Positions 1 through 5,386 of a stretch of DNA of 9,657 nucleotides are shown here, piece after piece (positions within the stretch are counted from its first letter, which is position 1; the number at the start of each line of letters is the position of its first letter). This DNA is from Rubrobacteraceae bacterium (GTDB lineage Bacteria; Actinomycetota; Rubrobacteria; Rubrobacterales; Rubrobacteraceae): assembly GCA_030447045.1 (NCBI GenBank), contig JAUJMB010000056.1, forward strand, positions 1 through 9,657, given 5' to 3'. The notes under the pieces were generated by a model, which saw only the letters and a program-made list of their open reading frames with translations, had not been told where the DNA came from and did not search any database. Both the position numbers and the translations under genes were made by a program.

Positions 1-7
1 CGCGGAG

Positions 8-78
8 CTGCCGGACCAGGATTCGAACCTGGACTAAGTGATTCAGAGTCACTCGTGCTGCCGTTACACCATCCGGCA
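8..78 (-). tRNA. tRNA-Gln (anticodon CTG)
   Basis: Read on the minus strand, this 71-nt segment folds as a complete cloverleaf. A 7-bp acceptor stem pairs TGCCGGA with TCCGGCA. The anticodon stem AGTGA/TCACT closes the loop CTCTGAA, giving anticodon CTG, which reads CAG glutamine codons. The T-arm carries the standard GGTTCGAATCC core. The base after the acceptor stem (discriminator) is G, as is usual for glutamine tRNAs. The next bases are CTC, so CCA is not encoded and must be added by the nucleotidyltransferase. It lies downstream of htpX on the same strand, but a separate promoter is likely. Its terminator would be beyond the left edge. Confidence 0.96.
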
Positions 79-95
79 AGGATACAGCGGGGCGT

Positions 96-124
96 ATTGT
101 AACGCGTGGTCTCCTCTCCGTCGA
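96..124 (-). promoter_or_regulatory. Probable promoter of the tRNA-Gln gene
   Basis: On the minus strand, TCGACG (119-124) is followed after 17 nt by TACAAT (96-101), a good -10 box for the housekeeping sigma factor. Transcription would begin about 10 nt before the tRNA 5' end at 78, which suits a tRNA gene. The -35 box matches TTGACA at only 4 of 6 positions and overlaps the gap just after the htpX stop codon. This is a pattern-based call. Confidence 0.5.
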
Positions 125-129
125 GGCGT

Positions 130-1077
130 CTAGCCCACGCTCTCGGCGGTGCCACCGGTCTCCATGGCGCGCAGGATCTTTATCCTCTCCCCTATCGGCG
201 GGTGGGTGGAGAAGAGGCCCTTGGCGCGCTTCTCGAAACCTTTGACGGGGTTGACGATGTAGAGGTGGGCCGTGGCGCGGTTGGCGACCTCGAGTACCTC
301 CCGGTCGCCGCTTATCTTCTGCAGGGCGTCGGCGAGGCCGTCGGGGTTGCGGGTTAGGCGGACGGCGGTGACGTCGGCGAGGTACTCTCGCTGGCGGCTT
401 ATGGACATCTGGAGCAGGCGGGCGAAGAGCGGGGCGAGGATGGCGAGGAGGATGGCGACGACGAGCATTATTACCTGGACGTAGCCGCCGCCCTCGCGGC
501 TACGTCCGCCGCCGAACCAGAGGCCGCGCAGGAAGAAGTCCGAGATCAGGACGGTCGTGCCGACGAGGATGCCGACGAGCATGGCGTAGCGGATGTCGTA
601 GTTGCCGACGTGGGCCATCTCGTGGGCGATGACGCCCTGCAGTTCGTCCCGGTTCAGCTTGTCGAGCAGGCCGCTCGTGACGGCGACGGAGGCGTGCTCG
701 GGGTCGCGGCCCGTGGCGAAGGCGTTCGGGGCCGAGTCCCGGATGATGTAGACCTTCGGCATCGGGAGGCCGCCGGCTATTGCCATCTCCTCAACGACGT
801 TGAAGAGGCGGGGGGCGTCCTCGTGCGTGATCTCCTGAGCCCTGGAGGCGGCGAGCACCATCTTGTCTCCGGCATAGTAGGAGACGAGGCCGCTTACGGT
901 GCCGAGGGCGAAGGCGATCGCCAGGCCGAAGAGGGCGCCTATGGGGTCCCCGATCCAGGCGTAGCCTATGACGTAGCCGAGTACGATCGCGAAGACGAGG
1001 AAGACCAGCATCAGGAACACGCTGTTGCGCCGGTTGACCCCGATACGGTCCCGGAAGGTGCCCCCGTTGGCCTGCAT
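130..1077 (-). CDS. htpX: HtpX-type membrane zinc metalloprotease (M48)
   Basis: This 315-residue protein belongs to peptidase family M48B, membrane proteases that degrade or clip misfolded membrane proteins. The zinc motif HEMAH is at residues 152-156 (His152, Glu153, His156), and the third ligand is probably Glu231 in the conserved REYLAD segment. Two membrane helices lie near the N-terminus (about 18-40 and 44-68) and two more follow the active site (about 164-185 and 200-222), the usual HtpX topology. The C-terminal signature LFSTHPPIGERI (289-300) is conserved in the family, and the length is typical. The ATG lies 7 nt after the lemA stop, and the purine run GGGCGGG between them can serve as ribosome binding site. 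The lemA-htpX order is a recurrent bacterial pairing, so both are probably made from one transcript. The protein ends in TAG. Confidence 0.95.
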   Translation of the reverse strand: MQANGGTFRDRIGVNRRNSVFLMLVFLVFAIVLGYVIGYAWIGDPIGALFGLAIAFALGTVSGLVSYYAGDKMVLAASRAQEITHEDAPRLFNVVEEMAIAGGLPMPKVYIIRDSAPNAFATGRDPEHASVAVTSGLLDKLNRDELQGVIAHEMAHVGNYDIRYAMLVGILVGTTVLISDFFLRGLWFGGGRSREGGGYVQVIMLVVAILLAILAPLFARLLQMSISRQREYLADVTAVRLTRNPDGLADALQKISGDREVLEVANRATAHLYIVNPVKGFEKRAKGLFSTHPPIGERIKILRAMETGGTAESVG

Positions 1078-1084
1078 CCCGCCC

Positions 1085-1642
1085 CTAGTCGTAGGAGACC
1101 GTCACGGACTCCCGCTCGGGCCCTTGCGCCTCGAAGTACTCCTTCTCCGTGAAGCCCATCGCCCGCGCGAAGAGCACCGCCGGGAAGCTCTGTATCTTCG
1201 TGTTGTACGAGCCGACCGAGTCGTTGTAGTGCTGCCTGGCGAAGGAGATCTTGTTCTCCGTCGAAGAGAGCTCCTCCTGGAAGTCCACGAGCACCCGGTC
1301 GGATCGGAGTTCCGGGTAGCTCTCGGCCACCGCGAAGAGGTTGCCGATGGCGCCCGACAGCCTGGCCTCGGACTGGGCCTGCTCCTCCACACCCTGCGGC
1401 TGCATGGCGCGCGAGCGGGCCTGGGTAACCTGGGTCAGGACCTCCTGCTCCTGGCGGAAGTACTTCTTTACGCCTTCGAGGAGGTTTGGGATCAGGTCGT
1501 AGCGCCGCTTGAGCTGGACGTCTATCTGGCGGTACGCCTCCTCGACCTCGTTCTTGCGCCGCACGAGCCCGTTGTACGTGACGACCGCAAAGACCGCGAC
1601 CAGCACCAGAACGATTATCAAGATGATCGTCGCCACGCTCAT
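1085..1642 (-). CDS. lemA: LemA family membrane protein
   Basis: A 185-residue LemA-family protein. One N-terminal membrane helix (about residues 5-23) is followed by the family signature around residues 29-62, including QIDVQLKRRYDLIPNL, and then a long helical domain. The C-terminal motif with FPAVLFARAMGF and YFEAQGPE is also typical. LemA proteins are small, with a short outside N-terminus and a helical bundle. Their biochemical role is poorly defined, but they are repeatedly encoded beside HtpX-like proteases, as here (stop 7 nt before the htpX ATG). The start is supported by GGAGG 6 nt upstream. A TATAAT box about 33 nt upstream of the ATG implies a short leader and a promoter serving both genes. 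An association with HtpX is inferred from the gene pairing only. Confidence 0.94.
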   Translation of the reverse strand: MSVATIILIIVLVLVAVFAVVTYNGLVRRKNEVEEAYRQIDVQLKRRYDLIPNLLEGVKKYFRQEQEVLTQVTQARSRAMQPQGVEEQAQSEARLSGAIGNLFAVAESYPELRSDRVLVDFQEELSSTENKISFARQHYNDSVGSYNTKIQSFPAVLFARAMGFTEKEYFEAQGPERESVTVSYD

Positions 1643-1674
1643 CCACGACCTCCGGAACGAATGACTACGCGACC

Positions 1675-1680
1675 ATTATA
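1675..1680 (-). promoter_or_regulatory. Probable -10 box for lemA-htpX
   Basis: The minus strand reads TATAAT exactly here, in an AT-rich patch (1675-1683) that stands out in GC-rich DNA. Initiation about 7 nt downstream would leave a leader of roughly 25 nt before the lemA ATG. No good TTGACA-like box sits 16-18 nt upstream, where the sequence enters the repeat cluster. An activator or alternative -35 use is therefore possible. Confidence 0.45.
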
Positions 1681-1694
1681 TATCCACGGGGTTC

Positions 1695-1806
1695 GAGGCT
1701 TTGAGGCTTCAGGTGTCAGGTCGCCTCCTTCGGAGGCTCTCAGGTTTCAGGTTTTGAGATCTGGGGCAGGCCAGACCTCGCGCCGTCACACGACCCTGAA
1801 ACCTGA
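1695..1806. repeat. Degenerate intergenic repeat cluster (GAGGCT..TCAGGT)
   Basis: This non-coding stretch is built of variants of one unit. GAGGCTTCAGGTGTCAGGT (1703-1721) recurs as GAGGCTCTCAGGTTTCAGGT (1733-1752). A partial GAGGCTTT is at 1695-1702. TCAGGTTTCAGG (1740-1751) recurs inverted as CCTGAAACCTGA (1795-1806), a perfect 12-bp inverted pair 43 nt apart. Inside, GCCTCC-TTC-GGAGGC (1723-1737) forms a 6-bp hairpin. The composition resembles interspersed palindromic intergenic elements (REP/MITE-like), but no transposase or target duplication is visible. It lies between the lemA promoter and the 3' end of the VOC gene, so it could also act as that gene's upstream boundary or influence lemA-htpX expression. 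Confidence 0.6.
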
Positions 1807-1817
1807 TACCTCTATCG

Positions 1818-2177
1818 CTAAGGCCCCAGAAACTCCAGCCTGTTTCCGAACGGGTCCTCCTCGTAGAACCTCAGTCGCGGCGCCAACTCCTCATCCCACC
1901 GGACGGGCAGACCTGCCGCCTCGATCCTCTGGGCCAACTCGTCCAGGGAGGAGGCCACGAACGCCGGGTGGGCCTTGTTGCTCGGCCGGAACGGGTCCTC
2001 GACGCCGAGGTGCAACTGGCGCCCGTCGGGCAACGCGAACCACGCGCCACCGCGCGCGGCGAGCGCGGCGGGTTTCTGTAGCTCGCCCAGGCCTAGCAGG
2101 CCGCAGTAGAAGTCCCGAGCACTCTCTTCTCCCCCGGCGGGCATCGCCACCTGGACGTGATCCAGGGCCGTTGGCAT
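1818..2177 (-). CDS. VOC-superfamily (glyoxalase/bleomycin-resistance fold) protein
   Basis: A 119-residue single-domain protein of the vicinal oxygen chelate superfamily. It opens with ALDHVQVAMP (residues 4-13), the first strand carrying the usual metal-ligand histidine (His7). The FYCGLLGL helix (23-30) follows, then a GGAWFALPDG/LHLGVE strand pair around 43-60. It closes with RFYEEDPFGNRLEFL (103-117), the canonical last strand, with Glu115 as likely metal ligand. The family includes glyoxalase I, dioxygenases and fosfomycin or bleomycin resistance proteins. The substrate cannot be assigned. The ATG at 2177 is chosen because homology begins there and GGAGGAGG lies just upstream. The reading frame stays open far beyond it, but that extension is antisense to other genes. 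It is divergent from the methyltransferase. Confidence 0.9.
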   Translation of the reverse strand: MPTALDHVQVAMPAGGEESARDFYCGLLGLGELQKPAALAARGGAWFALPDGRQLHLGVEDPFRPSNKAHPAFVASSLDELAQRIEAAGLPVRWDEELAPRLRFYEEDPFGNRLEFLGP

Positions 2178-2216
2178 CGTGCCTCCTCCCCGAACGTCTC
2201 TCGTCCGCAGGCTATC

Positions 2217-2981
2217 ATGGACGCCGAAAGGAGGCCCTTGACCGAGTACGACCCCCTGGCCGACCTCTACGACCTGGAGTACGTCCACGATTACGACGTC
2301 CCCTTCTGGCTCGCCCTCGCCGAAAGGGAGAACGGCCCCGTGGTCGAGTGGGGCGCCGGGACCGGGCGCATCGCCGTACCCCTGGCCACCGCCGGCCACG
2401 ACGTGACCGCGGTCGAGCTCTCCGGGAGGATGGTCGAGAGGGGCGAGGGGAGAGAAGGGGGCGTCCGGTGGGTCGTCGGCGACATGCGGACGGCGAAGCT
2501 CGACCGTCGGCACGGCCTCGCCGTGTGCGGCTTCAACTCGTTTCTCTGTCTCCTGACACCGGACGACGCCCTCGCCTTCTTGCGCAACGCGCGCGAGCAC
2601 CTGGAGCCGGGCGGGCTGCTCGGCATAGAGGTTTCGGCGTTCTCTGCCGAGGAGCTGGCCGAGGAGCCCGGCGGCCCGTCGCTGCGCCACGACCTCTCCC
2701 GCGACCTGCCCGACGGCGGGCGTCTGGACCGCTTCTCCCTCTCCCGCTACGACGCGGCCACGCGGCTCATGGAGATGCGCCTGCTCTACGAGATCTACGA
2801 CGCCTCCGGCGCGCGGAAGAGTAGCCGGGCGCGCGACCTGGCGATAAGGATCACCGACCACGACGAGCTGCTCTCGATGCTGCGCCTCGCGGGCTTCGGC
2901 GTGGAGGCCGTCTACGGCGGGTTCGACGCCGAACCGTTCACCCCGGAGGGCGACCACCTGATAGTCCTGGCGCGGGCATAG
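2217..2981 (+). CDS. Class I SAM-dependent methyltransferase
   Basis: A 254-residue Rossmann-fold methyltransferase. Motif I is VVEWGAGTGR (residues 42-51). The acidic residue ending the next strand is Glu67 (VTAVELS), which would bind the ribose. WVVGDMR holds the adenine-contacting Asp. The motif IV region is around GFNSFLCLL, and EHLEPGGLLGIEV is the strand 5 hairpin typical of small-molecule methyltransferases. The N-terminal YDPLADLYDLEY resembles the entry helix of UbiE/TylM1-like enzymes. The acceptor substrate is unknown. I prefer ATG 2217 to an in-frame ATG at 2157 because the latter would start inside the divergent VOC gene and adds unconserved-looking sequence. No strong ribosome binding site precedes 2217, so the exact start is the least certain point. 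Confidence 0.88.
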   Translation: MDAERRPLTEYDPLADLYDLEYVHDYDVPFWLALAERENGPVVEWGAGTGRIAVPLATAGHDVTAVELSGRMVERGEGREGGVRWVVGDMRTAKLDRRHGLAVCGFNSFLCLLTPDDALAFLRNAREHLEPGGLLGIEVSAFSAEELAEEPGGPSLRHDLSRDLPDGGRLDRFSLSRYDAATRLMEMRLLYEIYDASGARKSSRARDLAIRITDHDELLSMLRLAGFGVEAVYGGFDAEPFTPEGDHLIVLARA

Positions 2982-3025
2982 GCACGGACACCGGCCAGGC
3001 CGAAAAGTCGTGGTCGGAGGATGGA

Positions 3026-3092
3026 GACGCCGATCTCTGAAGGCCCGGCGTCCCAAGGAGGCGGGTGCGACCTTCGCCCGGGCGGGCTTTTT
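3026..3092 (+). terminator. Likely intrinsic terminator downstream of the methyltransferase
   Basis: GGCCCG (3042-3047) can pair with CGGGCT (3083-3088), leading directly into TTTTT (3088-3092). Inside that outer stem, GGtGCGA-CCT-TCGCCC (3064-3079) forms a second hairpin with a single bulged T. A further stem, GACGCC (3026-3031) with GGCGTC (3047-3052), is mutually exclusive with the outer one. It lies about 60 nt past the stop codon and just before the promoter of the next gene. The U-tract makes this the only site in the window with the classical layout. Confidence 0.5.
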
Positions 3093-3099
3093 CGGCCCT

Positions 3100-3128
3100 T
3101 TGACCCGCACAATGGACCGATATATGCA
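3100..3128 (+). promoter_or_regulatory. Candidate promoter for the four-helix membrane protein
   Basis: TTGACC (3100-3105) matches 5 of 6 of the housekeeping -35 box. An AT-rich patch GATATATGCA (3119-3128) follows at -10 distance: TATATG with a 15-nt spacer or TATGCA with 17. It would give a leader of about 75 nt ahead of the ATG at 3207. The spacing ambiguity lowers confidence. Confidence 0.42.
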
Positions 3129-3206
3129 GGCATCCGGCGCGGCGGGGGGCGAACATAGGGTCGTGTGCGGCGGAGGCCGTGCTTGGAGATCCGAGAAGGA
3201 GAGAAG

Positions 3207-4055
3207 ATGGGTAGAGGTAGGGACATGGACGGGGGCCGGCCGGTGGAGCCAGGCCAGGCCCGATCTTACGGTAACGATCCCGACGCCGTGGAGGTGCACC
3301 GGTCGGGAAGCTCGGGTTCCGGCGAGGGACGGTCCAGGGTGGAGGGACTGGGGCCGGACATCCCCGCGTCCGGGCCGACGACCGGCCGGACGCACGAGGA
3401 GGAGGTTCTCGTCTCCCGCGGGTCCACGGGTGCCGGCTCCGGCACCGGGGCGCGGCGGTACAGCGGCGGCGGCGGCGGCGGTGGCAGCGGCGAGAACCTG
3501 GCTCCGGCCCGGCGGGACAGCATCCGCTGGGGGCCGATCTGGGCAGGCCTGATCACGGCGCTCACCACCTTCCTCTTGCTGCAACTGCTGGCCATCGGGC
3601 TCGGCCTGGTAGACATCGGGCCCGGCTCCGACGGCGGCGGGGGCTGGGTGCCCGGTCTTATAGGCCTGATCGCCTTCTTCACCGGCGGCGCCGTGGCCGG
3701 GATGACGAGCGCCATAAGGGGCCCGGGCTCGGGCCTGCTGAACGGCTTCATGGTGTGGGCGCTTGGGACCGTGCTGATCCTGCTCCTCTCGGCGCTCGGC
3801 CTCGGCCAGCTCTTTGGCGCCCTCGGCAACGTGGCCGGACAGGTCGGGCCCGGCGCCCTGAGCGGCGCGGCCCAGAGCGCGCAGGGCGCCGCGCCCAACG
3901 TCAGCCCCCAGGAGGCCGAGCAGGCCCTGCAGACCGGCGCGATCGGCGCCTTCTTCGGCCTGCTGCTCTCGGCGCTCGCCTCGATGCTCGGCGGCCTTCT
4001 CGGCGGCAGGAGCAGCGACCCCATAGGCCGCCCGACCGACGCCCGCAGGGACTAG
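3207..4055 (+). CDS. Uncharacterised four-helix membrane protein with Gly/Ser-rich tail
   Basis: A 282-residue protein that I do not recognise as a named family. Residues 1-105 are polar and low in complexity, with acidic patches, EEEVLV at 64-69, and a seven-glycine run at 87-93. SIRWGPIWAG (105-114) then leads into four predicted membrane helices at about 109-135, 148-170, 178-203 and 243-266. The helices are rich in Gly, Ala and Leu, with small-residue GxxxG-like spacing. A polar Ala/Gln/Gly loop at 210-242 separates helices 3 and 4. The basic-aromatic entry RWGPIWAG is reminiscent of bacterial hypothetical membrane proteins in stress or envelope loci, but that is only a resemblance. ATG 3207 is chosen because AAGGAG lies 5 nt upstream; an in-frame ATG at 3165 lacks such a site. 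The next gene is separated by a strong hairpin. Confidence 0.82.
   Translation: MGRGRDMDGGRPVEPGQARSYGNDPDAVEVHRSGSSGSGEGRSRVEGLGPDIPASGPTTGRTHEEEVLVSRGSTGAGSGTGARRYSGGGGGGGSGENLAPARRDSIRWGPIWAGLITALTTFLLLQLLAIGLGLVDIGPGSDGGGGWVPGLIGLIAFFTGGAVAGMTSAIRGPGSGLLNGFMVWALGTVLILLLSALGLGQLFGALGNVAGQVGPGALSGAAQSAQGAAPNVSPQEAEQALQTGAIGAFFGLLLSALASMLGGLLGGRSSDPIGRPTDARRD
3465..3485 (+). repeat. In-frame GGC triplet run (polyglycine)
   Basis: Five consecutive GGC codons, then GGT and GGC, encode seven glycines in the N-terminal tail of the membrane protein. It separates the polar tail from the first membrane helix, so it probably works as a flexible linker. Pure triplet runs can change length by slippage without shifting the frame. 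Confidence 0.85.
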
Positions 4056-4075
4056 CCGTTTCAAGAACCCGTAGG

Positions 4076-4141
4076 TAACGAACGCGGGGGCAGGGTCTAT
4101 TCCTGCCCCCGCCGAACCGTTGGGGCCCGGAGGGTTCGTTA
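4076..4141 (+). terminator. Strong nested hairpin after the membrane protein gene
   Basis: GCGGGGGCAGG (4084-4094) and CCTGCCCCCGC (4102-4112) form a perfect 11-bp stem with a 7-nt loop. This is flanked by a second perfect pair, TAACGAAC (4076-4083) and GTTCGTTA (4134-4141), so the whole segment can fold as a two-tier structure. It starts about 20 nt after the stop codon. No U-tract follows, but terminators lacking one are commonly proposed in GC-rich actinobacteria. The hairpin would also work on the opposite strand. The right outer arm overlaps a candidate promoter of the next gene. Confidence 0.6.
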
Positions 4142-4159
4142 TTCCTCGCCCACGGGCAT
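4134..4159 (+). promoter_or_regulatory. Candidate SigB-type stress promoter
   Basis: GTTCGT (4134-4139) and GGGCAT (4154-4159) are 14 nt apart, close to the general-stress sigma B pattern GTTTAA-N13-15-GGGTAT. It sits about 45 nt upstream of the small charged protein. Both boxes are imperfect, with GTTC for GTTT and GGGCAT for GGGTAT. No better housekeeping promoter is obvious in the 147-bp gap. Confidence 0.3.
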
Positions 4160-4202
4160 ACACAATGTCTCGGTAGATCTTCGCAGAAGGAGGCGAGCGC
4201 GC

Positions 4203-4394
4203 ATGGGCATAAACCGCTGGAGCGACGTGGAGCAGCGCAAGAGGAACGAGACGGACGCCAAGGCCGGCGACGAGCTCCCCAAAGACCAGAAGGGGGACGC
4301 CTCTTCCCGGCTGCAAGGCTCCGAGGGACCGGCCGAGGCCGAGGAGAAGCGCGACGTCGTCGAGAAATTGAGAAAGCGCGAGAGCGATTCTTAG
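4203..4394 (+). CDS. Small, highly charged, probably disordered protein
   Basis: A 63-residue protein with almost no hydrophobic core. It is dominated by Glu, Lys, Arg, Asp, Gly and Ser, with one tryptophan (Trp6) near the N-terminus and a charged helix-like end (EEKRDVVEKLRKRESDS). It has no membrane segment, signal peptide or cysteine. It is probably real: AAGGAGG lies 9 nt before the ATG, the best ribosome binding site in this part of the window. It also occupies a gap bounded by strong hairpins on both sides. I do not recognise the family. Composition resembles small hydrophilic stress-associated proteins, and the possible SigB-like promoter upstream would agree, but the function is unknown. 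Confidence 0.75.
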   Translation: MGINRWSDVEQRKRNETDAKAGDELPKDQKGDASSRLQGSEGPAEAEEKRDVVEKLRKRESDS

Positions 4395-4404
4395 CCCCTC
4401 GAGG

Positions 4405-4465
4405 CGTCTTGTGTCGTCGCGCCCGGTAGGAGCAGACGCTCCGTCGGGCTCGCGACCACACGACG
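4405..4465 (+). terminator. Long 23-bp hairpin between the small protein and hydrolase genes
   Basis: This is one extended stem-loop. CGTC/GACG and TGTG/CACA are separated by one mismatch. GTCGCG/CGCGAC follows after a 2-nt bulge, then CCCG/CGGG, then GGAGC/GCTCC around the tetraloop AGAC (4434-4437). About 23 base pairs form within 61 nt. It begins 10 nt after the small gene's stop and ends 16 nt before the hydrolase ATG. It is followed by GGGG and not U, so it may be a U-less terminator, a 3' stability element or a structured leader controlling the hydrolase. The strand is assigned from the flanking genes. Confidence 0.6.
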
Positions 4466-4481
4466 GGGCGTTCGGCGAGGG

Positions 4482-5324
4482 ATGAGCGCCTCCATCGAGG
4501 AGCATAGCGTTGACGTCGAGGGACTGACCACCCGCTACTTCGCCGCGGGCTCGGGCCCGCCCCTGGTGCTGCTCCACGGAGACGCCGAGAGCGCCTTCGA
4601 CTGGTCCTGGACGCTGCCGGCCCTCGCGCGAACCCGCCGGGTCTACGCGCCCGACCTGCCGGGCTCCGGCGAAAGCGCGAAGCCCACCGCCGACTACTCC
4701 CCCGCTTTCCTGAAACGCTTCGTCGCCTCGTTCCTCGACACCGTGGGGGTCGGGCAGTCCGCCTTGGTCGGCAACTCGCTCGGGGGGCTCGTCGCCCTGC
4801 GCCTGGCCCTCTCTGAGCCCTCGCGCGTGGGGTCGCTCGTCCTCGTGGCTGGTTCCGGCCTGGGACGGGCAGTAAACCTGGGTCTCTCCTCGCTCGTCGT
4901 ACCCGGCTACGGCGACCTGGCGATAGGTTGGGCCGGTACGGAGGCCGGCGCCGCCCGGAGGGCCAGGGACCGGGCGCGGCTCCTGTTCGCGCGTCCCGGG
5001 CGCGCACCGGAGGCGTGGGTCTCCGAGCAGTACCGGCTGGCGCGAACTCCTGGCTTTCTGGCGGCCCAGCTCGCCGCGCTGCGCGCCGTGCTCGACCCCC
5101 TCGGGCAGCGGGAGGTGCTGCTCGACGAGCTCCCCCGCCTGACGATGCCGACGCTCGTCGTGTGGGGGGAGCGCGACCGGGTCCTCCCCGTGTCGCAGGC
5201 GTGGGCCGCGCTCGCGCGCCTGCCGGAGGGCTCGATCGAGATCATCCCCGACTGCGGCCACCTGCCCCAGGTCGAATGGCCGGACCGTTTCGTGCAGGCG
5301 CTCGACGGGTTCCTGGGGGATTGA
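4482..5324 (+). CDS. Alpha/beta-fold hydrolase
   Basis: A 280-residue alpha/beta hydrolase with a complete catalytic triad. The nucleophile Ser99 is in the elbow GNSLGG (97-102), Asp232 is in WGERDRVLP and His260 is in DCGHLPQVE. The oxyanion segment is LLHGD (30-34), and YAPDLPGSGES (55-65) is the conserved strand-4 turn. A cap domain occupies about residues 125-215. The family covers esterases, C-C bond hydrolases of aromatic degradation, haloperoxidases and epoxide hydrolases, and the sequence does not settle which. The ATG is the only sensible start, since no in-frame start codon lies upstream within the gap. However, the purine run GAGGG abuts it with almost no spacing, so translation may be weak or controlled by the upstream hairpin. 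The dehydrogenase follows 62 nt downstream and may share its transcript. Confidence 0.92.
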   Translation: MSASIEEHSVDVEGLTTRYFAAGSGPPLVLLHGDAESAFDWSWTLPALARTRRVYAPDLPGSGESAKPTADYSPAFLKRFVASFLDTVGVGQSALVGNSLGGLVALRLALSEPSRVGSLVLVAGSGLGRAVNLGLSSLVVPGYGDLAIGWAGTEAGAARRARDRARLLFARPGRAPEAWVSEQYRLARTPGFLAAQLAALRAVLDPLGQREVLLDELPRLTMPTLVVWGERDRVLPVSQAWAALARLPEGSIEIIPDCGHLPQVEWPDRFVQALDGFLGD

Positions 5325-5375
5325 GAGACCCGCGGTCCAGAGCTCCGTGGGCGCCGGTAAGAACACGTTTACGTA

Positions 5376-5386
5376 GGGGGGGGAAG
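5376..5386 (+). promoter_or_regulatory. Unusual G8 tract serving as ribosome binding site
   Basis: Eight consecutive G residues (5376-5383) followed by AAG lead directly into the dehydrogenase ATG at 5387. They are the only purine-rich stretch that can act as a Shine-Dalgarno site, and they decide this start. Homopolymer G runs are prone to slippage, so spacing to the start codon could vary, or the count could be a sequencing artefact. Confidence 0.5.

Noticed and set aside
1695..1806. CRISPR array
   Set aside because: Units are imperfect, unevenly spaced, too few and partly inverted, and no cas gene is present.
2157..2216. Earlier in-frame ATG for the methyltransferase
   Set aside because: It lies inside the divergent VOC gene, has no ribosome binding site and adds atypical residues.
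1025..2824. 599-codon plus-strand open frame over lemA and VOC
   Set aside because: It is antisense to lemA and VOC and out of frame with the methyltransferase, with an Arg/Pro-rich low-complexity translation typical of a shadow frame.
3165..3206. Earlier in-frame ATG for the membrane protein
   Set aside because: There is no good ribosome binding site there, whereas AAGGAG is well placed before ATG 3207.
2982..3206. Metabolite riboswitch in the leader region
   Set aside because: I could not match the conserved core of any riboswitch class, and the region is better explained by a terminator followed by a promoter.
2178..5366. Minus-strand open frame extending the VOC gene upstream by more than 1000 codons
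   Set aside because: It runs antisense through the methyltransferase, membrane protein, small protein and hydrolase genes. It lacks domain-like sequence and is explained by high-GC codon bias. Only the last 119 codons look like a protein and have a ribosome binding site.
4928..5386. N-terminal extension of the dehydrogenase frame
   Set aside because: It overlaps the hydrolase in another frame, is Arg/Ala/Pro-rich shadow sequence, and the SDR fold starts just after ATG 5387.
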